From Actinomycetes bacterium (GTDB taxonomy: Bacteria; Actinomycetota; Acidimicrobiia; Acidimicrobiales; Ilumatobacteraceae): DNA of 64,000 nt. The first letter of the stretch is position 1; the number at the start of each line of letters is the position of its first letter. Shown here piece after piece: positions 26,548 to 33,899 of this stretch. The stretch spans positions 1 to 64,000 of the forward strand of contig JANXUF010000033.1 of assembly GCA_025356335.1 (NCBI GenBank). The letters run 5' to 3'. The notes beneath the pieces were generated by a model. That model was not told the origin of the DNA, made no database searches, and saw only the letters and a program-made list of their open reading frames with translations. The translations under genes and the position numbers were made by a program.

Positions 26548-26611
26548 CGATTCTCGCCTTCAGAGTGACGAAAGTCAACATGCGATTGTGAACACCCGAG
26601 TGCGTTGCCAC
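26471..26611 (-). CDS. 46-codon ORF with strong RBS, possible 5' part of a frameshifted gene
   Basis: GTG 26611 has GGGAGGAG only 5 nt upstream, one of the best Shine-Dalgarno sequences in the window. It encodes about 46 residues (MATHSGVHNRMLTFVTLKAR...) and stops at 26471, overlapping the 26251-26547 ORF in another frame. It follows the tetR gene on the same strand. The peptide has no recognised relatives. It could be a real small protein, or a broken or frameshifted N-terminus. Confidence 0.3.
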   Translation of the reverse strand: MATHSGVHNRMLTFVTLKARIGASHDKVESYRSRVDTGQRAGPTSG

Positions 26612-26657
26612 TGTCGCTCCTCCCTCGGCGTTTTTCACAGACCGCGATGATGTGGGC

Positions 26658-27290
26658 TCAGCGAACGAACCCCCTGGTCAATTTCGCGGGGGCGGGGGGC
26701 GGGGGGCGGAGGGGCGGAGGGGCGGCGTGCCAGGCGTGGACGAGTGCACGTGAGCCGTTCGACAACAGCAACTCGAACGCTCGGTCACGTTCGGCGTCGC
26801 CATCGAAACCCCCGTCGTCGAGCCACGCGCAGATACCGTCGTAGTGATACGCCGTCACGGTGCGAACGGCCCAACGGCGTAGTGCCGGCTCGGAGATCGG
26901 TGGCTGCAACAGTGCATCGGCGTATCCTTCGACGCCTGCGTGAAAGGCTGATGCATACTCGCGGAACATCGGCTCGTGCGCAGCGTGCCGCCACAGCAGA
27001 CGAAAGGCGTCCGGTTGACGCCTGGCGACGCCGAGCAACAGGTGGCTGACGCCGCCGTGGGCGGCGAGTTCGGATTGCCTGTCGACGAAGCAGTCGGCGA
27101 GATCGTCGAGCACCGTGTCGAGGACCGCCCGGTACAGCTGTTCCTTCGATTCGAAGATGCGGTAGACGATCAGTCGGGTGACGCCGGCCTGCTTGGCGAC
27201 GTCGTCCATCGACGTGCCGTCGAATCCGGCACGCAGAAAGGCAGCGGCACCCGCAGCGATGATCTGCACCCGGCGTTCGGCCCGCGGCAT
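26658..27290 (-). CDS. TetR-family regulator of the SDR-P450 operon
   Basis: 210 residues. VQIIAAGAAAFLRAGFDGTS and MDDVAKQAGVTRLIVYRIF form the HTH; the C-terminal ligand domain has LLWRHAAHEPMFREYASAF. The last 20 residues are Pro/Arg-rich because the gene end is a long G-run array (26688-26725). It is divergent from the SDR-P450 operon, and a near-perfect 24-bp dyad sits in that operon promoter, 48 bp above its own start, so it probably represses both. Confidence 0.85.
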   Translation of the reverse strand: MPRAERRVQIIAAGAAAFLRAGFDGTSMDDVAKQAGVTRLIVYRIFESKEQLYRAVLDTVLDDLADCFVDRQSELAAHGGVSHLLLGVARRQPDAFRLLWRHAAHEPMFREYASAFHAGVEGYADALLQPPISEPALRRWAVRTVTAYHYDGICAWLDDGGFDGDAERDRAFELLLSNGSRALVHAWHAAPPPLRPPPPAPAKLTRGFVR

Positions 27291-27331
27291 GCGCAGGCGC
27301 TCGCCGGTGACACGTCCACTGATCGTTCCAC

Positions 27332-27361
27332 TTGACAGATGTATACACAGGTGTTTACATC
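27332..27361 (+). promoter_or_regulatory. SDR-P450 promoter with operator filling the -35/-10 spacer
   Basis: TTGACA (27332-27337), 17 bp, TTACAT (27355-27360). The whole spacer and -10 box form a dyad from 27338 to 27361: GATGTA and TACATC outer arms, ACAC and GTGT inner arms, one mismatch per side. This is textbook TetR repression geometry. Confidence 0.8.
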
Positions 27362-27447
27362 AGATCCAGGGAATGCGCAAGCGGACGGCGACCACCGGGT
27401 TGATCGCCGAATGGCGGCCGTCGTGAACAGGAAGCAGGACATACCGG

Positions 27448-28272
27448 ATGAGTGATCGACTCCCCTTCGCCGGCCGCCATGCCATCGTCACCGGAGGCGC
27501 TTCCGGCATCGGTGCGGGGATCGCCCGGCGTCTCATCGCCGAGGGTGCCTCGGTCGTCGTCGCCGACGTCAACGACAAGGCAGGTGAGTTCTTCGCCGAA
27601 CAGGTCGGTGCGCAGTACGCCCACCTCGACGTCGCCGATTCTGCCCAGTGGACCGATGTCGTCAACGGCTTCGGCCCGTTCGATCTCGCCTTCCTCAACG
27701 CCGGGATCACCACTCACCCCGGCATCGACCTCTCCGACATCGGACCCGTGCCGCTCGGCAACCTCGACGACGCCGACTATCGGCGCATCGTCGGCGTCAA
27801 CCTCGACGGAGTCGTCTTCGGAACACGCGCCCTCGTTCCGGCGATGTGTGCAGCGGGTGCCGGCGACATCGTCGTCACCGCCTCACTCGCCGGACTGGTC
27901 GGAACGCCGTTCGATCCGATGTACGGCACGACGAAACATGCAGTCGTCGGCTTCGTCAAATCGATGGCACCGTTGCTCGAACCATTCGGCGTGTGCATCA
28001 GTTCGATCAACCCTGGCTTCGTCGACACGCCGATTCTCGGTGATGACGGCGCAGCGAGGATCAGCGACCTCGGACTGCCACTGTTGCGACCCGCCGACCT
28101 CGGGACCGTCGCAGTGCAGGTGCTCACCGAGCGGATCCATGGTGCGCAATGGGTGCTGTGGGGCGAACCCCCAGCGACGACGTACACCTGGGCTGACCCG
28201 CTCGGCCATCTGCAGGCTCCCGTCGCCGATGGTCAGGAGCAGGTCGATGTGAGCGTCGGACGATCGTCGTGA
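27448..28272 (+). CDS. Short-chain dehydrogenase/reductase
   Basis: 274 residues. VTGGASGIGAGIARRL binds the dinucleotide, VVVADVN favours NAD(H), FLNAGI replaces the usual NNAG, and MYGTTKHAVVGF is the YxxxK active site with TASLAG as the Ser loop. It oxidises or reduces a hydroxyl/keto group. The stop overlaps the P450 start by 4 bp (GTGA), so the two act in sequence on one substrate, perhaps a terpenoid or steroid alcohol; that is inference. A leader of about 80 nt precedes it. Confidence 0.87.
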   Translation: MSDRLPFAGRHAIVTGGASGIGAGIARRLIAEGASVVVADVNDKAGEFFAEQVGAQYAHLDVADSAQWTDVVNGFGPFDLAFLNAGITTHPGIDLSDIGPVPLGNLDDADYRRIVGVNLDGVVFGTRALVPAMCAAGAGDIVVTASLAGLVGTPFDPMYGTTKHAVVGFVKSMAPLLEPFGVCISSINPGFVDTPILGDDGAARISDLGLPLLRPADLGTVAVQVLTERIHGAQWVLWGEPPATTYTWADPLGHLQAPVADGQEQVDVSVGRSS

Positions 28273-29564
28273 CCGACATCGCCGCGTCCCCGGACGCAGT
28301 GTCTGCAACGGCTGCCGAGACGGCGTCGTCCGGCCCACTGTTCAACCCGTTCGACCCTGCCTTCCGGGCGAACCCGTATCCGTTCTACGACATCCTCCGA
28401 TCGACAGAGCCGGTGCACGTCAGCCCATTCGGATTCACCGTGTTGACGCGATACGACGATGTCAGCCGGACGTTGCGCGGCGGCGAATTCTCACGCGATG
28501 TGGAGGCGAACGCGACCGAACCATCGGACCCGATCCGCCAGGCGCGGCTCGAGACGCTACGCGAACGACGGGAACAGGGCACCGCTGCGAAGACGATCCT
28601 CAACCTCGATCCGCCCGACCACACCCGCCTCCGTCGACTCGTCAACCTGGCCTTCACGCCGCGCGCGATCGAACGCCTGCGCAGCCGCATCCAGTCGCTC
28701 GTCGACGCCATCCTCGACACAGCTGCAGAGCGCGGATCGATCGAACTGGTCGATGCCCTCGCCTTCCCCGTCCCGTTCCAGGTGATCTCCGATCTCCTCG
28801 ACCTGCCGACCGAACGCTCCGACGACATTCGCGACTGGTCGCAGGCCTTGACCGCTGCGCTCGAGCCGACGTCGTCCACCGAGACGCTGCACGACGCCGA
28901 GCGGGCGAGCAGGCTGATGGGCGCATACCTCGGCGAAGTCATCGAGGACCGCCGACAGCACCTCGGCGACGACGTTCTCTCCGCGTTGATCACCGTCGAA
29001 GAAGCCGGCGAGCGGATGAGCACCGCCGAATTGCTGTCGTTCGTCACCCTGCTGTACGTCGCCGGGCACGAGACGACGGTCAATCTGATCGGCAACGGCA
29101 CATTGGCGTTGCTGAACAACCGCGACGAACTCCGCCGCTGGCGTGACGACCCGACGATCGGATCGGCCGCCGTCGACGAATTGTTGCGGTTCGACGGTCC
29201 GGTTCAGCACACGGTTCGGGTACCGACCGAAACGGTGCGCTACGGCGATGTGACAGTGCAGTCCGGGTCGATGGTCATGACGATCCTCGGTGCTGCGAAT
29301 CACGATCCGTCGGTGTTCGAGAATCCTCACGCCCTGCGGCTCGACAGGCCGAACGCCGGTCGCCACGTCGCTCTGTCCGCCGGTATCCACTACTGCCTCG
29401 GTGCTTCATTGGCGAAGCTCGAAGCGGAGGTCGCCATCGGATCGTTGATCAAACGATTCGAGACGATCGAGATGACGGCGACGCCGACGTGGCGCGACCG
29501 GCTGACGATTCGAGGCGTGTCCAGCCTGCCGCTCGCGCTTGCTCCAGGTCGGCACTCTGCCTGA
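28269..29564 (+). CDS. Cytochrome P450 monooxygenase
   Basis: 431 residues. FNPFDPAFRANPYPFYDILR is the usual opening of soluble bacterial P450s; YVAGHETTVNLIG is the I-helix oxygen-activation motif; DELLR is ExxR; LSAGIHYCLGASLAKLE is the heme-Cys loop, with Leu in place of the usual Phe ten residues before the end of the motif. GTG 28269 overlaps the SDR stop. No ferredoxin gene is present in the window, so electron supply comes from elsewhere. TetR control suggests induction by the substrate. Confidence 0.92.
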   Translation: MTDIAASPDAVSATAAETASSGPLFNPFDPAFRANPYPFYDILRSTEPVHVSPFGFTVLTRYDDVSRTLRGGEFSRDVEANATEPSDPIRQARLETLRERREQGTAAKTILNLDPPDHTRLRRLVNLAFTPRAIERLRSRIQSLVDAILDTAAERGSIELVDALAFPVPFQVISDLLDLPTERSDDIRDWSQALTAALEPTSSTETLHDAERASRLMGAYLGEVIEDRRQHLGDDVLSALITVEEAGERMSTAELLSFVTLLYVAGHETTVNLIGNGTLALLNNRDELRRWRDDPTIGSAAVDELLRFDGPVQHTVRVPTETVRYGDVTVQSGSMVMTILGAANHDPSVFENPHALRLDRPNAGRHVALSAGIHYCLGASLAKLEAEVAIGSLIKRFETIEMTATPTWRDRLTIRGVSSLPLALAPGRHSA

Positions 29565-29595
29565 CGAGGTGATGTGGCGTGCTACACCTGCTGAC

Positions 29596-30525
29596 ATGAA
29601 TCCGTTGCGCTGGGGCATCATTGGTGCCACCTCGAAGATCTACAACCAGAGCCTCAAGCCAGCGATGCTCGAAGGAGACCGCCACGAGATCGTCGCCGAG
29701 GCGAGCCGCAGCGACGGCGGGCGCGACCCATATTCGGCGCTACTGGAGCGAGCCGATGTCGACGCCGTGTACATACCGCTCCCGAATGACGGCCACAAGC
29801 CGTGGATCCTGAGGGCACTGCAAGCCGGCAAGCACGTACTGTGCGAGAAACCGTTGACGATGTCTGCAACCGACACGATCGACGTCTTCGACGCTGGCGA
29901 ATCCGCTGGCCGAGTGCTGATGGAGGCCTACATGTGGCCACACCATCCGCGCGCCAGACGGGTACTGCAGTGTTGCGCTGACGGCACCATCGGCGCACTC
30001 CGTTCGGTGCGCAGCGTCTTCACCTATCCGTCGTCCGACCCGACGAATCACCGATTCGATGAACGGGGTGCCGGCGCACTGTTCGACGTCGGGATCTACT
30101 GCCTCGGACCGGCGATGCTGATCGCAGGCCGCGACCATGCGGCCGTTGCCGGATCGGCAACACGCAACGCGAAGCACGTCGACGTATCGATGACCGGCTT
30201 CGTCGATTGGGGCGGCGGACTCGGGAGCAGCTTCGATGTCAGTTTCGAAGCTCCGGCCAGACGGGTCCTCGAAGTGTCGGGAACCGAGGGAATCCTGACG
30301 CTGCCCGGGTTTCACGCCCCGGGTCCGCTCGGTTCCTCCGTGATCATGATCGAGCGCCGTGACGGTTCGAAGGAGGTGACCGACGTCGAGGGGGCCAACG
30401 CCTTCGTCGAGATGCTCGATCAGTTCGCCTCCGTCGTCAACGGCGACGCCGCACCAGTGTTCGGGCGTCGAGAAAGCGTGCGATTGGCGGGAGTGATCGA
30501 CGCACTGCACGCCGCGACTCGATAG
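29596..30525 (+). CDS. Gfo/Idh/MocA-family oxidoreductase
   Basis: 309 residues. RWGIIGATSKIYN is the Rossmann start, YIPLPNDGHKPWILRALQAG and HVLCEKPLTMSATD carry the EKP motif that positions the catalytic Lys, and DVGIYCLGPAM holds the proximal Asp/Tyr region. The family acts on sugars, inositols or trans-dihydrodiols with NAD(P). TACACC (29583) ends 7 nt before ATG 29596, so it has its own leaderless promoter despite being 31 bp after the P450. Confidence 0.85.
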   Translation: MNPLRWGIIGATSKIYNQSLKPAMLEGDRHEIVAEASRSDGGRDPYSALLERADVDAVYIPLPNDGHKPWILRALQAGKHVLCEKPLTMSATDTIDVFDAGESAGRVLMEAYMWPHHPRARRVLQCCADGTIGALRSVRSVFTYPSSDPTNHRFDERGAGALFDVGIYCLGPAMLIAGRDHAAVAGSATRNAKHVDVSMTGFVDWGGGLGSSFDVSFEAPARRVLEVSGTEGILTLPGFHAPGPLGSSVIMIERRDGSKEVTDVEGANAFVEMLDQFASVVNGDAAPVFGRRESVRLAGVIDALHAATR

Positions 30526-30545
30526 CGAACCCGGCAACCGAGGCT

Positions 30546-30935
30546 CTACCGCGGTCGACGTGCGACGAGTTCGATCTCGACCTTCGCTCCGTACGGCAGC
30601 GCGGCCACTCCGACGGTCGTGCGCGCCGGGTACGGTTCGGCGAACTTCGTCTTGTAGACGGCATTCATCGCCGCGAAGTCGTTCGGCAGGTCCGTCAGAT
30701 AGGCGTTGACCTTGACGACGTCGTCGGCGGTCAGTCCGGCTGCAGCCAGCACCGTGAAGAGATTGTCGAGGACCTGGTTCGTCTGCACATCGATACCGCC
30801 CTCGACGAGTTCCCCCGTCGCCGGATCGACAGGCGTCTGTCCGGCGAGGTAGACGAACGGGTCGGCATCGATCGCCTGCGAGTAGGGCCCGAGTGCAGCG
30901 GGGGCTTCTGCTGAATGGATCGGCATGCGCGACAT
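30546..30935 (-). CDS. RidA-family (YjgF/YER057c) reactive-enamine deaminase
   Basis: 129 residues. AGQTPVDPATGELVEGGIDVQTNQVLDNL and ARTTVGVAALPYGAKVEIELVA carry the conserved Arg and Glu positions of RidA proteins, which hydrolyse 2-aminoacrylate and other imines released by PLP enzymes. TAGGCT (30942-30947) ends 6 nt before ATG 30935; ATG 30926 is possible. It converges on the Gfo/Idh gene with 20 bp between stops. Confidence 0.87.
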   Translation of the reverse strand: MSRMPIHSAEAPAALGPYSQAIDADPFVYLAGQTPVDPATGELVEGGIDVQTNQVLDNLFTVLAAAGLTADDVVKVNAYLTDLPNDFAAMNAVYKTKFAEPYPARTTVGVAALPYGAKVEIELVARRPR

Positions 30936-30996
30936 CAGGCGAGCCTATGCGAAGCCGCCTGCTCGAGCCGGTGGAAACGCAGCGAAGGGTCGGTTC

Positions 30997-31018
30997 GTGG
31001 ACGCCACGTCCACTTTTT
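30997..31018 (+). terminator. Hairpin GTGGAC-gccac-GTCCAC with TTTTT
   Basis: A 6-bp stem with a 5-nt loop and a following T5 looks like an intrinsic terminator on the plus strand, yet both neighbours are on the minus strand. A related element is at 61914-61930, in the opposite orientation. Confidence 0.5.
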
Positions 31019-31074
31019 GCTCAAACCTTCTCAGGGCGCGAGTGGCGAGGGGTGAGGGCGGCGCTGCGGCGACG

Positions 31075-31962
31075 TCAGGTGAGCAGGGTGATGAGGCTCG
31101 AGGTGTCCCATCGTTTGCCGCCGTTGGCGACGACCTGCGCGTAGAACTGGTCGACGAGCGCGGTGAGCGGGAGCTTGGCGCCGTTTCGGCGGGCCTCGTC
31201 GAGGCAGAAGCCGAGGTCCTTGCGCATCCATTCGACGGCGAACCCGAATTCGAATTCACCGCGGGCCATCGTCTTCGAGCGATTCTCCATCTGCCACGAC
31301 TGCGCAGCACCCTTGGAGATCACGTCGATCACGTCGTCGGTTTCGAGACCGGCCGCCTGACCGAAGGCGATCGCCTCCGAGAGGCCCTGGACGATGCCGG
31401 CGATACAGATCTGATTGACCATCTTCGTCAATTGGCCGGCGCCGACCTCGCCGAGCCGGCGGCACGATTTGGCGAACGCAGCGATGACCGGAGCGACCGT
31501 GTCGAAGTCGGCCTGCGAGCCCCCGCACATCACGGTCAACGCGCCGTTCTCGGCACCGGCCTGACCACCGGAGACGGGAGCGTCGACGAAACCGACGCCC
31601 GACGCGGCTGCGGCGGCACCGATCTCACGTGCGAGGAGCGCCGAAGCAGTCGTGTGGTCGACGAGCGCCGAACCGCTTGTCATTCCGGCAAGGGCTCCGT
31701 CTTCGCCGAGCACGACCGAACGGACGTCGTCGTCGTTGCCGACGCACATGAAGACGATCGCCGCACCGGAGGCCGCCGATTTCGGGGTCGCTGCCGCGAC
31801 ACCCCCGTTCGCCCGTACCCACGCCTGCGCCTTCGAGGCGGTGCGATTGTAGACGGTGACCTGATGGCCGGCTGCGGCAAGATGACGGGCCATCGGCGAG
31901 CCCATGACCCCCAGGCCGATGAAGGCGACTGGGAGGCCGGTCGAGGAGATCGACTCGCTCAT
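31075..31962 (-). CDS. 3-hydroxyisobutyrate dehydrogenase-family oxidoreductase
   Basis: 295 residues. AFIGLGVMGSPMARHLAAAGHQV is the Rossmann motif, DAPVSGGQAGAENGALTVMCGG is the substrate signature, and GAGQLTKMVNQICIAG carries the catalytic Lys. The family oxidises beta-hydroxyacids (3-hydroxyisobutyrate, tartronate semialdehyde and relatives). ATG 31962 overlaps the stop of the upstream SDR in an ATGA junction, so they form one operon, under the dyad-bearing divergent region at 32.8 kb. Confidence 0.88.
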   Translation of the reverse strand: MSESISSTGLPVAFIGLGVMGSPMARHLAAAGHQVTVYNRTASKAQAWVRANGGVAAATPKSAASGAAIVFMCVGNDDDVRSVVLGEDGALAGMTSGSALVDHTTASALLAREIGAAAAASGVGFVDAPVSGGQAGAENGALTVMCGGSQADFDTVAPVIAAFAKSCRRLGEVGAGQLTKMVNQICIAGIVQGLSEAIAFGQAAGLETDDVIDVISKGAAQSWQMENRSKTMARGEFEFGFAVEWMRKDLGFCLDEARRNGAKLPLTALVDQFYAQVVANGGKRWDTSSLITLLT

Positions 31963-32732
31963 TCCGGCGTCACGTATGCGCTCGTGATCCCGCCGTCGAT
32001 GATGAGCGACTGGCCGGTCATCCAACTCGACTCGTCGCTCGCGAGGAAGAGTGCGCCGTTGGCGATCTCGATCGGTTCGCCGAAGCGGCCCATCGGGATG
32101 TGCACGAGGCGTCGGTTGCGTTTGGAATCGTCGGACAGGAACTTGGCGAGCAGAGGCGTCATGATCGGCCCGGGGCACAGTGCGTTGGCGCGGATGCCCT
32201 GACGGGCATAGATCACGGCGATTTCACGAGTCATCGCCAATACGGCGCCCTTCGAGGCGGTGTAGGCGATCTGCGGCGTGGCGGCACCCATATGGGCGAC
32301 GAACGAGGCGACGTTGACGATCGATCCGCCACCGCCGGCGAGCATCGCCGGAATGGCGTACTTGCAGCCGAGCAACACGCCTTTGACGTTGATGTCCATC
32401 GTCCTCTCATACGTCTCGATCGACGTCGACACCGGATCGTCGTCGTCGCCGAGCATCACGCCGGCGTTGTTGTACAGCACGTGCAACCCGCCGAATGTCT
32501 CGACGGCATGCTCGATAGCGGCCTTGATCGAGTCGGGATCGGTCACATCAGTTCGCACATAGGTGGCCTCACCGCCGGCGTCCTCGATCGCCGCAACGAC
32601 CTCATCACCGTCGGACATGTCGGCAATGACGAGCTTGGCACCCTCTGCCGCGAACCGCTCCGCGCCGACGCGCCCGAGCCCCGATGCTGCGCCGGTGATC
32701 AGCGCAACCTTTCCCTCCAACCGACCGGTCAC
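31959..32732 (-). CDS. Short-chain dehydrogenase/reductase
   Basis: 257 residues. ITGAASGLGRVGAERF is the cofactor loop, YNNAGVMLGDD the NNAG motif, VASFVAHMGAATPQIAYTASKGAV the Ser and YxxxK catalytic residues, and a GG-rich ISS loop follows. VIADM at the end of beta-2 favours NAD. It probably oxidises a hydroxyl compound together with the overlapping HIBADH-type enzyme. It is divergent from the membrane protein-DCC-tetR operon, with two TTGAACA-type dyads between. Confidence 0.87.
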   Translation of the reverse strand: MTGRLEGKVALITGAASGLGRVGAERFAAEGAKLVIADMSDGDEVVAAIEDAGGEATYVRTDVTDPDSIKAAIEHAVETFGGLHVLYNNAGVMLGDDDDPVSTSIETYERTMDINVKGVLLGCKYAIPAMLAGGGGSIVNVASFVAHMGAATPQIAYTASKGAVLAMTREIAVIYARQGIRANALCPGPIMTPLLAKFLSDDSKRNRRLVHIPMGRFGEPIEIANGALFLASDESSWMTGQSLIIDGGITSAYVTPE

Positions 32733-32825
32733 GTGAGGTTCCTTCCATCGATGTGCTGGCGAATGTGCCGGTGCGACGCTAGCCGAGCATCGTCATCGCC
32801 GGATCGATGCCGTGCAGACATTATT

Positions 32826-32837
32826 TGAACATGTTCA
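32826..32837. promoter_or_regulatory. Operator dyad TGAACATGTTCA
   Basis: A perfect 12-bp palindrome, 8 bp upstream of the -35 box of the rightward operon. A near copy is at 32880. Both probably bind the TetR encoded by that operon. Confidence 0.7.
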
Positions 32838-32845
32838 GCAACTGC

Positions 32846-32874
32846 TTGACGGGAGCGGCCAAAACAGTCATACT
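32846..32874 (+). promoter_or_regulatory. Promoter TTGACG-N17-CATACT
   Basis: Well-spaced boxes at 32846-32851 and 32869-32874. Predicted start lies at about 32881, within the second operator, and about 117 nt before the first gene. Confidence 0.65.
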
Positions 32875-32879
32875 CATTA

Positions 32880-32893
32880 TTGAACACGTTCAA
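32880..32893. promoter_or_regulatory. Operator dyad TTGAAC-ac-GTTCAA at +1
   Basis: Perfect 6-bp arms with a 2-nt centre, 54 bp from the matching dyad at 32826. Overlap with the predicted transcription start suggests repression. A half-site TCGAACATG follows at about 32903. Confidence 0.7.
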
Positions 32894-32997
32894 CTTTGCT
32901 GTCGAACATGATCCTCCGACGTGATCCTCGAAGGTCATCGTCGACATTCGAGTCACGAACGTCGGATTGCCGGACCTCTCACCAAGGAGCATCACCC

Positions 32998-33420
32998 ATG
33001 GACTACAAAGTACTGACATATCTGCTGTACCTCGCCGTCACCGTCCCACTGACGATCTTCGTCGCCAGGACGCTGTACGGCAACGGCAAGGTCTTCCTGC
33101 AGGACGTCTTCGATGGCGACGAACGACTTGCCGAGGCGGTGAATCGTCTGCTCGTCGTCGGCTTCTACCTGCTGAACCTCGGCTACGTGGCCCTGTTCCT
33201 CAAGACGGGGAATCGCATCGCCGGCGGCCAACAGATGCTCGAAGTCCTCAGCCAACGCGTCGGCATCGTCGCCATCGTCCTCGGCACCGTCCACCTCGCC
33301 AACGTCTGGGTCTTCAACCTGCTGCGCCGGCGGGCACTCGACGCCGCCGAGATCCACAGCCCGGTCGCCGCGGCCGAGCGGACCACCGTCGTCGCCAACC
33401 CGTGGGGTGCCCCCCGGTGA
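32998..33420 (+). CDS. Unknown multi-span membrane protein
   Basis: 140 residues with three predicted spans (YLLYLAVTVPLTIFVARTLY; LLVVGFYLLNLGYVALFL; VGIVAIVLGTVHLANVWVFN). NGKVFLQDVFDGDERLAEAVN lies between spans 1 and 2. No family is firmly recognised. ATG 32998 has AAGGAG 9 nt upstream. The stop overlaps the DCC gene by 4 bp, so the two are coupled and the membrane protein may be a partner of a thiol-redox enzyme. Confidence 0.75.
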   Translation: MDYKVLTYLLYLAVTVPLTIFVARTLYGNGKVFLQDVFDGDERLAEAVNRLLVVGFYLLNLGYVALFLKTGNRIAGGQQMLEVLSQRVGIVAIVLGTVHLANVWVFNLLRRRALDAAEIHSPVAAAERTTVVANPWGAPR

Positions 33421-33899
33421 TCCAGCAATCCAGTGCGCCTGCCGGGCAACAGCCTGCCCGGCCACAGCCTGCCGGGCTACTCTCCCTCGAGCACCCCGTG
33501 ATCACCGGACTGACGGTGCTCTATGACGGGGCATGCTCGGTGTGCCGGGCCTGTCGCCATTCGATGGAATCGCAGTCGCAACTCGTACCCGTCGACTTCG
33601 TCGCTGCCCGATCCGAAGAGGCGCGCCGACGGTTTCCCGAGCTCGATCATGCCAGGACTGCCGACGAGATCACCGTCGTCTCCGATGACGGTTCGGTCTT
33701 CCGTGGCGACGATGCCTTCATCGTCTGCCTGTGGGCGATGCGCAACACCCGCCATCTCGCCGAGGAAGTCGCCAAGGGCCGCAACCCGTGGGTCGTGCGT
33801 GCACTGTTGGGGACGACCGGGCTGCTGCGAACGCTGTCGAAACCTCGCTGCGACGAGGAGGCATCGTGTCATGCCCCTATGGCAGGCTGGAAGCAATGA
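33417..33899 (+). CDS. DCC-family (DUF393) thiol-disulfide oxidoreductase-like protein
   Basis: 160 residues from GTG 33417; GTG 33498 would give a tighter start at VITGLTVLYDG. TVLYDGACSVCRACRHSM is the YDGxCxxC signature, typical of the DCC family with a thioredoxin-like fold. FIVCLWAMRNTRHLAEEV follows. The first 27 residues are Pro/Gln/Ala-rich and encoded by alternating GCCGGGC/GCCCGGC repeats that can form rival hairpins (33441-33477). The stop overlaps the tetR start (ATGA). Confidence 0.8.
   Translation: MIQQSSAPAGQQPARPQPAGLLSLEHPVITGLTVLYDGACSVCRACRHSMESQSQLVPVDFVAARSEEARRRFPELDHARTADEITVVSDDGSVFRGDDAFIVCLWAMRNTRHLAEEVAKGRNPWVVRALLGTTGLLRTLSKPRCDEEASCHAPMAGWKQ

Noticed and set aside
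24475-26568. 697-aa plus-strand ORF
   Set aside because: It lies out of frame across DUF3054 and the aminotransferase; Arg/Ala-rich shadow.
32826-32893. LexA/SOS boxes
   Set aside because: TTGAAC and GTTCAA arms resemble GAAC/GTTC, but the centre is 0-2 nt rather than 4, and an operon-encoded TetR explains them better.
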